50,809 nt of DNA from Opitutaceae bacterium (lineage in GTDB: Bacteria > Verrucomicrobiota > Verrucomicrobiia > Opitutales > Opitutaceae): contig CANJNJ010000017.1 of NCBI GenBank assembly GCA_947474995.1, positions 1-50,809 on the forward strand, written 5' to 3'. Numbering within the stretch: the first letter of the stretch is position 1; each line of letters opens with the position of its first letter. This document shows, in pieces, positions 33,920 through 41,838 of this stretch. The position numbers and the translations under genes were made by a program. The notes below the pieces were generated by a model that saw only the letters and a list, made by a program, of their open reading frames with translations, was not told the DNA's origin and did not search any database.

Positions 33920-34888
33920 CTACGGCTTCGCCGGCGGCCGCAGTTGCAGCAGCCCATTCGCGAGCGTGATCAATCCGCCGCCCACAAGCAGCGTCCAAGT
34001 CGCCTTCTCGTTGGCGTAGTCCACCTGCGCCCAGCGGGCCAGCCAGGCGGGCAGGAAGAGGGCCAGCGCCGACGCGAACACCGGCTCGATACAATAAATC
34101 AGGCCCGCCTCGGTCGCCGTGATTTTCGGCTGCCACGCGGTCATCAACGAAAACGCGCCATACGTGCAAAAAAGGGTGAGCAGGGCCGTGGCGCCCAGCC
34201 AGGCCGGTGATGACCACGGCAGGAGAAACGCCTGCCCGTTCGGCGCCGTCACCACCGCCAACCCGCCGCACGCGAGACCGACGGTCGCAAACATCACCAA
34301 GGTGATCTTCTCGGGCCGGTTGCCGGCGAACTCCTCGCGATCGAGCGACAGGATCTGTCCCGTGAAGAACAGCGAGCTCAGCAAGGTTTCCCACTCCCCG
34401 CGCCCAAACTCCCAGCTGCTCCAGTCAAAGCGGCCGAGGATCGCCACGCCCGCGAGCACCATGAGACAGCACACCCACACGCGGGCGCCGGGGCTGCGCC
34501 GTCCGCGCCACGCCAGCCAAACCGGGATCAGGATGGCCGAGAACTGCGTCAGGAACGCCGACGTACTGGCCGAGGTGAAACGCAGTCCGTCGATTTGCAG
34601 CAGCATGCCCAGCGTCGTGAACATCCCCAAAAGGAGACCCTGCTGCAGCTCACGCCGCGTCATCCGCCACGCCGCCCAAGGCCGGAGCGCCAGAATGAGG
34701 CCCGCCGCCAACAGGAAGCGTGGCGCCATCGCATACATGACCGGAAACCACTCGCCGGCGTCCGGCAGCAGCCGCGTGTGCAGCAGCATGAGTCCCTTGC
34801 CCAGGGGAAAACTCAATCCCCAGAAGAAATTGGTGAGCACCAGAAACAGCAGCGCACGCGTGCGCACAGGGAAGGAGGGAGCAGTCAT
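33920..34888 (-). CDS. EamA (DMT superfamily) transporter
   Basis: A 322-residue inner membrane permease with about ten helices in two EamA halves. The first half has LLFLVLTNFFWGLSFPLGKGL, then LRFTSASTSAFLTQFSAILIPVWLAW. The second has LVMFATVGLACGGLAVV, ALLTLFCTYGAFSLMTAWQPKITATEAGLIYCIEPVFASALALFLP and a final helix WTLLVGGGLITLANGLL. The TATEAGLIYCIEPVF block is a classic EamA C-terminal signature. ATG 34888 (MTAPSFPVRTRALLF) is chosen because the first helix follows; the frame extends to 34942 with residues that look non-coding. Such proteins usually export amino acids or other metabolites; the substrate is unknown. Confidence 0.87.
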   Translation of the reverse strand: MTAPSFPVRTRALLFLVLTNFFWGLSFPLGKGLMLLHTRLLPDAGEWFPVMYAMAPRFLLAAGLILALRPWAAWRMTRRELQQGLLLGMFTTLGMLLQIDGLRFTSASTSAFLTQFSAILIPVWLAWRGRRSPGARVWVCCLMVLAGVAILGRFDWSSWEFGRGEWETLLSSLFFTGQILSLDREEFAGNRPEKITLVMFATVGLACGGLAVVTAPNGQAFLLPWSSPAWLGATALLTLFCTYGAFSLMTAWQPKITATEAGLIYCIEPVFASALALFLPAWLARWAQVDYANEKATWTLLVGGGLITLANGLLQLRPPAKP

Positions 34889-35060
34889 GAGATCGGTAAA
34901 AGCGGAAGGGAGAGCGTGCCGGGCCCCAGCCTGCCGCGCCACCAGAATTCCCCGGCCGGCCCACGCCGCTTACTTCGGCCACCGGGTCGCGCGGATCGAA
35001 CGCGACGCCGTTCGCGTGGCGCCGCCGCGAACCCAGCTTTGGGGTGACTGAACCGGAACG

Positions 35061-36608
35061 ATGCCACAACCCAACTTCTCGCCGGCTCGACTTTCGTTCC
35101 GGTCCCCGCCACTCCTCTTCCGCATGGCGAAAGCGACTGGCGTGCCACGGATGCCCAAGCGCGTGTATGAGGCACGCGTGCCGCAGTTGCGCGCCGACCT
35201 CGTCCAGATGCAGGTCGCGCTGCAACCCGCGCCATTCTCCGTCCTGCTGGTGATCGCCGGCGACGAAGCGGCCGGCAAAGGCGACGTCGTCAATATTCTC
35301 AACGGCTGGCTCGATCCCCGCGGCGTGGAGACCACCGCCTTCCATGAGTTGACGGATGAGGAACGCGAACGGCCGCCGATGTGGCGATACTGGCGCAGTC
35401 TCCCCCCACGTGGACGGCTGGCAATCTATTCGGGCGGCTGGCACGGCGAAGCCCTCGCCGAAGATCCACGGAGTCGCCGCGAACTCGCGGACTTTGATCA
35501 CACGTTGCGCCGCCTCGCCCACTTCGAAGGCCTGCTGGCCCACGCCAGCGTGCTGATCGTGAAGATCTGGCTGCGCCTGTCCCAAGACGCGCAAGGCGCC
35601 CGGCTGCGCGAACTGGAAGCAGATCCCGACACCGCCTGGCGGGTTTCGCCGGACGACTGGCGCAGCCACCGCGACTACGACCGCATCACGCGACTCGCCC
35701 AGCGGATGCGGCGCGCCACGCATCGACCCGGGGTCCCGTGGCACGTGATCGAAGCAGCCGACTCCCGCGCGCGGAACCTAGCGGTGGGCGAAATTCTGCT
35801 GGCGCGCTTTCGCGCCCACCTGCGGCTCCACGCCCCGCCCGCCCCCATTTCGCGGCCGCGGCGGGTCGTCGCCTTGCGCCCGGCCGGGCGGCGGCGGCTG
35901 CAGGCCTTGCCGCTGAACCAGCGCCTCGCGGAAACCGATTACGAAGCAAAGCGCGACAAATGGCTCGGCCGGCTCAACCGCGCGGTGCGTGACGCGGCGG
36001 AACGCGGCCGGTCCATCGTGTGGGTCTTCGAAGGCTGGGATGCCGCCGGCAAGGGCGGCGCGATCCGCCGGCTCACCAGCGCCATCGACGCCCGGGACTG
36101 CCGCGTGATCCCCGTGGCCCGACCGACCGACGAGGAAAAATCGCACCACTATCTCTGGCGCTTTTGGCGGCACGTGCCCCGGGCGGGCCGCGTCACCATC
36201 TACGATCGCTCGTGGTACGGGCGCGTGCTCGTCGAACGCATCGAGGGCTTCTGCCACGAGGAGGCGTGGCGGCGCGCCTACGCCGAACTCCGGGATTTCG
36301 AAGAGCAGCTGACGGAACATGGCATCATCGTGCTGAAATTCTGGCTGCAGATTTCCAAGGCGGAGCAACTGCGGCGGTTCCGCCACCGGGAGGAGACCGA
36401 TTACAAGCAGCACAAGATCAACGCGGAGGACTGGCGCAATCGCCGGCAGTGGCGGGCGTATGAGGCCGCCGTCGGGGACATGCTGGTTCTCACCCGTTCG
36501 CGGGCCGCCCCCTGGCACCTGATCGCCGCCGACAACAAGCGCTTCGCCCGGCTCGAAATCCTGAAGACTTCCTGCGAGCAAATCGCCGCCGCCCTCGAGG
36601 AAAAGTGA
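35061..36608 (+). CDS. pap: Polyphosphate:AMP phosphotransferase (tandem PPK2 domains)
   Basis: A 515-residue cytoplasmic enzyme with two PPK2 domains, the arrangement of polyphosphate:AMP phosphotransferase, which makes ADP from AMP and polyphosphate. The C-terminal domain is complete: Walker A FEGWDAAGKGGAIRR (323-337), RPTDEEKSHHYLWRFWRHVP as the lid/substrate region, and Walker B-like IYDRSWYGRVLVERIEGF (380-397). The N-terminal domain retains AGDEAAGKGDVVN (66-78), but its second motif is IYSGGWHGEAL, without the DRSWYGR residues, so it is probably non-catalytic as in known two-domain enzymes. The start at 35061 is provisional; ATG 35124 would lose no domain. It is convergent with the histidine kinase, with a family C repeat between. 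The nucleotide specificity is inferred from architecture only. Confidence 0.88.
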   Translation: MPQPNFSPARLSFRSPPLLFRMAKATGVPRMPKRVYEARVPQLRADLVQMQVALQPAPFSVLLVIAGDEAAGKGDVVNILNGWLDPRGVETTAFHELTDEERERPPMWRYWRSLPPRGRLAIYSGGWHGEALAEDPRSRRELADFDHTLRRLAHFEGLLAHASVLIVKIWLRLSQDAQGARLRELEADPDTAWRVSPDDWRSHRDYDRITRLAQRMRRATHRPGVPWHVIEAADSRARNLAVGEILLARFRAHLRLHAPPAPISRPRRVVALRPAGRRRLQALPLNQRLAETDYEAKRDKWLGRLNRAVRDAAERGRSIVWVFEGWDAAGKGGAIRRLTSAIDARDCRVIPVARPTDEEKSHHYLWRFWRHVPRAGRVTIYDRSWYGRVLVERIEGFCHEEAWRRAYAELRDFEEQLTEHGIIVLKFWLQISKAEQLRRFRHREETDYKQHKINAEDWRNRRQWRAYEAAVGDMLVLTRSRAAPWHLIAADNKRFARLEILKTSCEQIAAALEEK

Positions 36609-36619
36609 TCCGCGGTTTG

Positions 36620-36710
36620 GCGGTAGGGACGGCTCTCCGAGCCGTCCGAACACATCGCGGCCAATTTTCGAAAGGCCTCAGCGGACGCCTCGGAGAGGCG
36701 TCCCTACCGC
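36620..36710. repeat. Dispersed inverted repeat, family C
   Basis: The left arm GCGGTAGGGACGGCTCTCCG continues AGCCGTCCG. The right arm GCGGACGCCTCGGAGAGGCG continues TCCCTACCGC. The ends pair perfectly for about 12 bp and the rest with few mismatches, and each arm forms its own small hairpin (GGACGGCTC...GAGCCGTCC). It fills nearly all of the space between two convergent genes, beginning 12 bp after one stop and ending 3 bp before the other, and could act as a two-way terminator. Confidence 0.85.
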
Positions 36711-36713
36711 CCG

Positions 36714-39344
36714 CTACTTTTTTCGCCCGCGCTCCCGGCGGAAGCGCCGGAGCGCCGCCTCCAATTCCGGCAGCTGCAGCGGCTTGGTCAGGTAGTCGTT
36801 CAAGCCCGCTTCCATCCCGTGCGCCCGCTCTTCTTCCCGCGCATCGGCGGTCAGCGCGATGATCCAGATGGATTTTACGGCCTCACCGGCCCGGCCGCCG
36901 CGAATCTCCCGCAAGGCCGCGAGTCCGTCCATTTCCGGCATGTGCAGATCGAGTAAAACCAGATCATAGTCCGCGCCGCGCGCGGTCAGTTCATCGATCG
37001 CGCGCCGGCCATTTTCCGCGACGCAGAAGCGGCAGCCCAAATTGGCCAGCACGCGCTGCAGCAGCCGCTGATTCATCGGGTGATCCTCCACCACGAGGAT
37101 GTTAAAGCCAAATTTCGGCACCGGCACCGTCGCAAAGGGGGCGGTCGAACGCGCGCCCGACAACAGGGCAAACAAGGCCCCGTGATGCAGCGGCTTGTTC
37201 ACGAGCAGGCGGAAGTGTGACCGCAGGGCCGCGCGCCATTCGCTCGACAGGGTAATCGGCACGATGCCCACGAGTTGCTTCGCCGAAAGCCCGGGCCACG
37301 GTTCGGCCTGCTCGGCCAGCTCGCGCGCCTTCCCCTCGTCCAACAGCACCAGGGCAACCTCAAAGGAAGCCGGATCGAGCGCGGCCGGCGTGTCCGCCTC
37401 CACCAACTGCGCCCGCCAGCTCGTCAACAGTTGCGCCAGTTCCCGGCGCAGGGCTCCGGGACGCAGCACCAGGCCGACTTTCAACCCGGCCAGATCCCGC
37501 ACCGGGGCCCGCGGCGTCGCCACCTGGACCTGCACACTGAACGTGAAGGTCGAGCCCTGCCCCGGCACGCTCGCCACGGAGATCTCGCCTCCCATCAGTT
37601 CCACCAGGTTGCGGCAAATGGCGAGTCCCAGCCCAGTACCGCCGTACCGCCGTGTGGCTGAGTCGTCCACCTGGCTGAAGGGCTTGAACAATTTCCCGTG
37701 ATGCTCGGCCGGGATGCCAATGCCCGTGTCCCGAATCGAGAACTCCAGCAGGCAGGCTTCCTCGGGGCCGGCGCCCGTCGCGGGTTCCACCCCGGCCTGA
37801 CCGGGAGCGGAGATGGCGGTCGGCGCCGCACGCCGCACCGTGACCTCCACTTCTCCTTGCTCGGTGAACTTGATCGCATTGCCGACGAGGTTGGCCAGCA
37901 CCTGCCGCAGCCGGCCGCCGTCGGCCACGATCGCGGCCGGCACATCGTCGGCGCAGCGATGCAGCAACTCGAGGCCCTTTTCCCCGGCCCGACTGGAAAA
38001 CAGATCCAGCGCATCCTCGATGCATTCGCGCGGATCGCACGCCACGGGATCGAGTTTCAGTTTTCCCGATTCAATGCGCGCGTAATCGAGGATATCACCC
38101 GTCAACTGAATCAGCGCCTCCCCGCTCGTCCGAATGGTCTGCACGTATTCGCGCTGCTCCGTCGAAAGCTTCGTGTCGAGCAACAGGCTGGTGAATCCCA
38201 CAATCCCGTTCAACGGCGTGCGGACCTCGTGGCTCATCGTGGCGAGAAACTGGCCCTTGGCCCGGTCCCCGGCCTGGGCCAGGTCGCGGGCGTCGCGCAG
38301 CTCCGCCTCCTTGCGTTTCACCTCGGTGATATCGTCGAACACCGAGACAAAGCACGCGATCGATCCGTCGCGATGTTTGACCGGGGTCACGACGCCGCGC
38401 ACGGGATAGACGGTGCCGTCCTTCCGTTGGTTGGTCCACTCGCCCTCCCACGTCCGGCCGGCGCGAACCGTGGCGACCAATTCCCCGACGGCCGCGGCGC
38501 TGGCCTGCTGGTCGCGAAATTCCCGCCAGTTCCGGCCAATGAGTTCACGGCGCGAATAGCCGATCTGCCGACAGAGTCCGCGGTTCGCATATTCGATCTG
38601 GCTGTGCAAATCCGTGATCATGATGGCGGAATGGCTCTGCTCCATCGCCTCGGACAAATTGCGAATCACCTCGCGCTGCTCGCCCTGGCGGCGCTTAACC
38701 CCGAGCGCCATCGCGGGCAGGCCGAGTACAATCCAGACGTAAAACGCACTCTGCAGACCGGCCCACCCCAGCTCCCGCCGCCAGTTGGCCGCAGCGAGAT
38801 CGAGCCCGAGAATTTCCTTGAGGGGTTTGGCGGGGTCGGCCGAAGGGACCTCGGCGATCCGCACATAGCCCGTCACCCACGTCCCGAAGTCATCCGCCAG
38901 CGGACCCTCCGTGGTGGGCTGGCCCGTCCGGATAATTTCCTGCAACCCCGGCGAACTCTGGGCCTGCGGGTAATCATCCCCGGGGAGCGACTCGTCTTTG
39001 GCGCCGGCCTTGGCGGAGTCCGCCAGGTAGATCACCTTGCCGGTTTCCGGCACCAATCGAAAGACATAGACAAAGCGCACCCGCTGATCGACGGCCGCCA
39101 ACTGCTGCAACCGGTCCTTGAGCGCGGCGTAGGCCGGCGTCTCGCGATCGGCGCGCGTGCCGGCGAGCGCGCGCAACTCGACGGCATTGATCGCGACCGC
39201 CGAACGCCGCGCGTCCTCGATCAGCCGGGTCAGAATCTCGGCGCGTCGCGTGCGGGATCCCAACCACCCGGCGGCCAGGCCCGCGAGCAGGATTACGATC
39301 CAGACAGCAGTCGGTTTCAGTCTTCTGAGACGATGCTGCGACAT
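36714..39344 (-). CDS. Hybrid sensor histidine kinase with receiver domain
   Basis: An 876-residue inner membrane signalling protein. Helix 1 (residues 13-29) and helix 2 (about 201-216) enclose a periplasmic sensor region of about 170 residues ([19 protein letters not shown] is PAS/Cache-like). A cytoplasmic PAS domain (about 228-345) follows, then HisKA with [14 protein letters not shown] (phospho-acceptor His372). The HATPase domain has [10 protein letters not shown] (N box), [15 protein letters not shown] and [10 protein letters not shown] degenerate receiver-like region (about 619-730) comes next, and a complete receiver domain ends the chain ([22 protein letters not shown] with Asp799, ALTAD, YLTKPL). 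No HPt domain or separate partner regulator is encoded nearby, so the output is unknown. Confidence 0.93.
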   Translation of the reverse strand: MSQHRLRRLKPTAVWIVILLAGLAAGWLGSRTRRAEILTRLIEDARRSAVAINAVELRALAGTRADRETPAYAALKDRLQQLAAVDQRVRFVYVFRLVPETGKVIYLADSAKAGAKDESLPGDDYPQAQSSPGLQEIIRTGQPTTEGPLADDFGTWVTGYVRIAEVPSADPAKPLKEILGLDLAAANWRRELGWAGLQSAFYVWIVLGLPAMALGVKRRQGEQREVIRNLSEAMEQSHSAIMITDLHSQIEYANRGLCRQIGYSRRELIGRNWREFRDQQASAAAVGELVATVRAGRTWEGEWTNQRKDGTVYPVRGVVTPVKHRDGSIACFVSVFDDITEVKRKEAELRDARDLAQAGDRAKGQFLATMSHEVRTPLNGIVGFTSLLLDTKLSTEQREYVQTIRTSGEALIQLTGDILDYARIESGKLKLDPVACDPRECIEDALDLFSSRAGEKGLELLHRCADDVPAAIVADGGRLRQVLANLVGNAIKFTEQGEVEVTVRRAAPTAISAPGQAGVEPATGAGPEEACLLEFSIRDTGIGIPAEHHGKLFKPFSQVDDSATRRYGGTGLGLAICRNLVELMGGEISVASVPGQGSTFTFSVQVQVATPRAPVRDLAGLKVGLVLRPGALRRELAQLLTSWRAQLVEADTPAALDPASFEVALVLLDEGKARELAEQAEPWPGLSAKQLVGIVPITLSSEWRAALRSHFRLLVNKPLHHGALFALLSGARSTAPFATVPVPKFGFNILVVEDHPMNQRLLQRVLANLGCRFCVAENGRRAIDELTARGADYDLVLLDLHMPEMDGLAALREIRGGRAGEAVKSIWIIALTADAREEERAHGMEAGLNDYLTKPLQLPELEAALRRFRRERGRKK

Positions 39345-39475
39345 GAAGGGCGGCCCACCGCGTCAGGGAGACAACTGCGCCGCCTCCGACCCTGCAATCT
39401 AGAAGGTGGCCGCGGCCCGTGGGTGGCAGCCGGGGTCGCCGGGCCCCGTGCCGGCGCTCATTGCGACACCGGCAC

Positions 39476-39509
39476 AAAAAAACCGCCGCGATAAAAATCG
39501 CGGCGGTTT
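39476..39509 (-). terminator. Rho-independent terminator of the SWIB gene
   Basis: The 13-bp perfect stem AAACCGCCGCGAT / ATCGCGGCGGTTT has a four-base loop. On the minus strand it is followed by a run of U (A-tract at 39476-39480 on the plus strand). It begins about 20 bases after the SWIB stop codon. It is the clearest intrinsic terminator in the window. Confidence 0.9.
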
Positions 39510-39528
39510 GGAAAAACTGCGGGTGGAA

Positions 39529-39798
39529 TTAGGAAACGTGACCCGAAACCAGCTTCGTCATCTCGAACATCGAGACCGACTTTTTGCCGCCAAATACGAC
39601 CTTCAACTTGTCGTCGGCATTGATCTGGGTGCGGACCTTCTTGTCCTGTAGGCCATTCTTCTTGATGTAAGCCCAGAGCTTCTTGGTGAGCTCCGTACGG
39701 GGGAGCGGGTTTGCGCCAACGACCGCACTGAGAGCGGCATCAGGCTGGACCGGTTTCATGAACGCTGCGTTTGGTTTACGTGCTGCTTTTTTAGCCAT
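39529..39798 (-). CDS. SWIB/MDM2 domain protein
   Basis: An 89-residue basic protein with one SWIB domain. An N-terminal AKKAARKPNAAFMKP tail, probably DNA-contacting, precedes the domain LSAVVGANPLPRTELTKKLWAYIKKNGLQD. It continues KKVRTQINADDKLKVVFGGKKSVSMFEMTKLVSGHV. SWIB domains occur in eukaryotic chromatin remodelers and in Chlamydiae/Verrucomicrobiota as small stand-alone proteins; a chromatin or nucleoid role is suspected but not proven. ATG 39798 is chosen because the basic tail and domain begin there; an upstream in-frame extension to 39864 runs through the A+T-rich leader. It has its own terminator and an A+T-rich leader with repeated motifs, so it is probably transcribed as a single gene. 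Confidence 0.93.
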   Translation of the reverse strand: MAKKAARKPNAAFMKPVQPDAALSAVVGANPLPRTELTKKLWAYIKKNGLQDKKVRTQINADDKLKVVFGGKKSVSMFEMTKLVSGHVS

Positions 39799-39822
39799 AA
39801 TATTTATTGATTTTTGGAATAC

Positions 39823-39900
39823 TTCCCTCTGAAACGTCGTCGTTCTAGAGGGAAAACAGGGCACTTGCCTAGGAAAATCTTCAACTTTCTAGAGGTAAAA
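39823..39900 (-). promoter_or_regulatory. SWIB upstream region: inverted repeat and paired TTCTAGAGG boxes
   Basis: Two near-identical boxes, TTCTAGAGGGAAAA (39843-39856) and TTCTAGAGGTAAAA (39887-39900), 13 of 14 bases alike, lie 44 bp apart start to start, about four helical turns. The first also forms the right arm of an inverted repeat with TTCCCTCTGAAACG (39823-39836) around a 4-base loop, 12 of 14 pairs. They lie 25-100 bases upstream of the SWIB ATG, in or near its promoter. The binding protein is unknown. Confidence 0.5.
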
Positions 39901-39948
39901 TCCCGCCGGAAGGAAAATTTTCGCCGCTGATTTTTGAACGAAATCCGC

Positions 39949-41838
39949 CTAGGTCCGCTCATCCACCTGTACAAACTGCCGGTATAACGCCGCGTAATGA
40001 CCGCCCCGGGCCACCAGTTCCGCGTGGGTACCGCGCTCGATAATCCGCCCGTCGTCGAGTACCAAAACGAGATTCGCGTGCCGAATCGTACTCAGCCGAT
40101 GCGCCACGACGAAGCTCGTGCGGCCGCGCAGCAACCTCACCAGCGCCGCCTGCAACCGCGCCTCCGTTAGCGCGTCGATCGAGCTGGTCGCCTCATCGAG
40201 GATCACGAGGCGCGGGTCCGCCAGCAGGGCGCGGGTGAAACACACCAGCTGGCGCTGGCCGATCGACAGGGCCGCGCCGCGCTCGCCCACCTCGGTGTGC
40301 AGGCCGCGCGGCAAATCCTCGAGAATGTCGCGACAGTCGAGCTGCTCGGTCGCCGCCCGCACCTCCTCCTCGGTCGCCTCGGGCCGGGCGAACCGGAGAT
40401 TGTCGAGCACCGTGCCGCTGAAGAGAAAGTTCTGTTGCTGCACCATCCCCATCTGGCGATGGAGGGAATGACTGGTGACCTTGAACGCGTCGTGGCCGTC
40501 GAACCGCACCTCCCCCCGCGTGGGTAGGTGAAATTTGGCCGCGAGGTTGATGATGGAGCTCTTGCCGCTGCCGGTATGGCCGACGAGTGCAATCGTCTCG
40601 CCCGGCTCGGCGGTGAAATTGATGTCGTGCAACACGAGTCGCGCCGGGTCGTAGCCGAAGGAAACATTCCGAAATTCGACCCGCATACCACCGCCGGAGG
40701 GTGCCGAGTGACCAGCCGCGGCGGGCTTTCCCATTCCGCCTTGCCACTTGTCTCTCGGATCCGCCAGCGGCACCGCGTCGGGCTCGTCCTGCCAGTCGCG
40801 CGGATGATCGATGAGCTTGAACACCCGCTCGGCGCCGGCCATGGCCACGAGCGCCTGGTTGTACTGGTTGCCGATGACCGCGATGGGCGAAAAGAACTGA
40901 TTCGCCAGCAGGAAAAACGTGATCAAATCACCCACCCCCATCTGGTGGTGAAACACGCGCCAGCCGCCGAACAGGAGCAGGATCGCCACGAAAAACTGGC
41001 TGTTGAGTTCCAACAGCGGCGTGAGAATCGCCGACGTGCGGGCCAGCGCGATGTTGAAGCGCGAATGATCCGCGAGCAGGTTCCGGAACAACCCGGCATT
41101 GGTCTCCTGCCGCACAAATCCCTGGGTCACGCGAATCCCGTTCACCGATTCCGCCAGGGTCGCCGTCACGCGGCTGAAGCTATCGCTCGCCGCGCGCGAG
41201 TAGTGGCTGAGCCGCACGCGAAACCGCCGGTTGATCACCCACAGCACCGGCGCCATCCCGAGCACCACGAGAAACAGTTCCCAGTCCGACCAGGCCATGA
41301 CCACGGCCGAGAACAGCATCTGGCCAAATTGAATCATGCTGACGAACATCACGTCCTGGATGCCCACCCGCAGTGCTTCGACGTCGCTGGTGATGCGCCC
41401 GATAATCCGGCCCAATTTCACGCGGTGAAAGAAACTCACCGGCTGGCTCTGCACCTTGGCAAAAATGTCCGCCCGCAACCGGTTCACCACGGTCTCGCCG
41501 ATTTCGAGCGCGTAGCGCTGGCGGAAGTGAAACAGCCCGTCCGTCGTCACGGCCAGCACCGCATAACCTAGGACGCCCAGAGCCAGGCCCGTGACATCGC
41601 CCGACGAAATCGGCCCCCGGATGATGAGGGACGTGATCCACAGGAACGCCGGGAGTTGCGCGGAGCGGATCACACTCATCACCACGAGCGCGTTCAGCTT
41701 GCCTTGCACCGGCGTGGCATAGGTGAACAGCCGGCGAATCAGCGACCACTCCAGTGGCTTCTGCAGCTCCTCGTCGTCCTCCTCGTCCCGCACGCGGCGG
41801 ACGAGCCCGAGATCGCGAATGGGCGGCTGCCCGCTCAC
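39949..41838 (-). CDS. ABC exporter half-transporter, consensus-site subunit
   Basis: A 629-residue membrane ATPase with an N-terminal six-helix exporter domain (about 35-340) and a C-terminal nucleotide-binding domain. Walker A is GHTGSGKS (420-427), Walker B VILDEA (Asp548, Glu549, intact), the H-loop His580. The signature motif is LSIGQ (524-528) instead of LSGGQ. With the preceding gene it forms a heterodimeric exporter of the kind represented by BmrCD, TmrAB or TM287/288. GTG 41838 overlaps the stop of that gene by 4 bp (GTGA), indicating coupled translation and fixed stoichiometry. The substrate cannot be told; drugs, lipids and peptides are all possible. Confidence 0.92.
   Translation of the reverse strand: MSGQPPIRDLGLVRRVRDEEDDEELQKPLEWSLIRRLFTYATPVQGKLNALVVMSVIRSAQLPAFLWITSLIIRGPISSGDVTGLALGVLGYAVLAVTTDGLFHFRQRYALEIGETVVNRLRADIFAKVQSQPVSFFHRVKLGRIIGRITSDVEALRVGIQDVMFVSMIQFGQMLFSAVVMAWSDWELFLVVLGMAPVLWVINRRFRVRLSHYSRAASDSFSRVTATLAESVNGIRVTQGFVRQETNAGLFRNLLADHSRFNIALARTSAILTPLLELNSQFFVAILLLFGGWRVFHHQMGVGDLITFFLLANQFFSPIAVIGNQYNQALVAMAGAERVFKLIDHPRDWQDEPDAVPLADPRDKWQGGMGKPAAAGHSAPSGGGMRVEFRNVSFGYDPARLVLHDINFTAEPGETIALVGHTGSGKSSIINLAAKFHLPTRGEVRFDGHDAFKVTSHSLHRQMGMVQQQNFLFSGTVLDNLRFARPEATEEEVRAATEQLDCRDILEDLPRGLHTEVGERGAALSIGQRQLVCFTRALLADPRLVILDEATSSIDALTEARLQAALVRLLRGRTSFVVAHRLSTIRHANLVLVLDDGRIIERGTHAELVARGGHYAALYRQFVQVDERT

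Noticed and set aside
39345-39475. Possible small gene between the kinase and the SWIB terminator
   Set aside because: Short Arg/Pro-rich frames only, with no ribosome-binding site or family resemblance.
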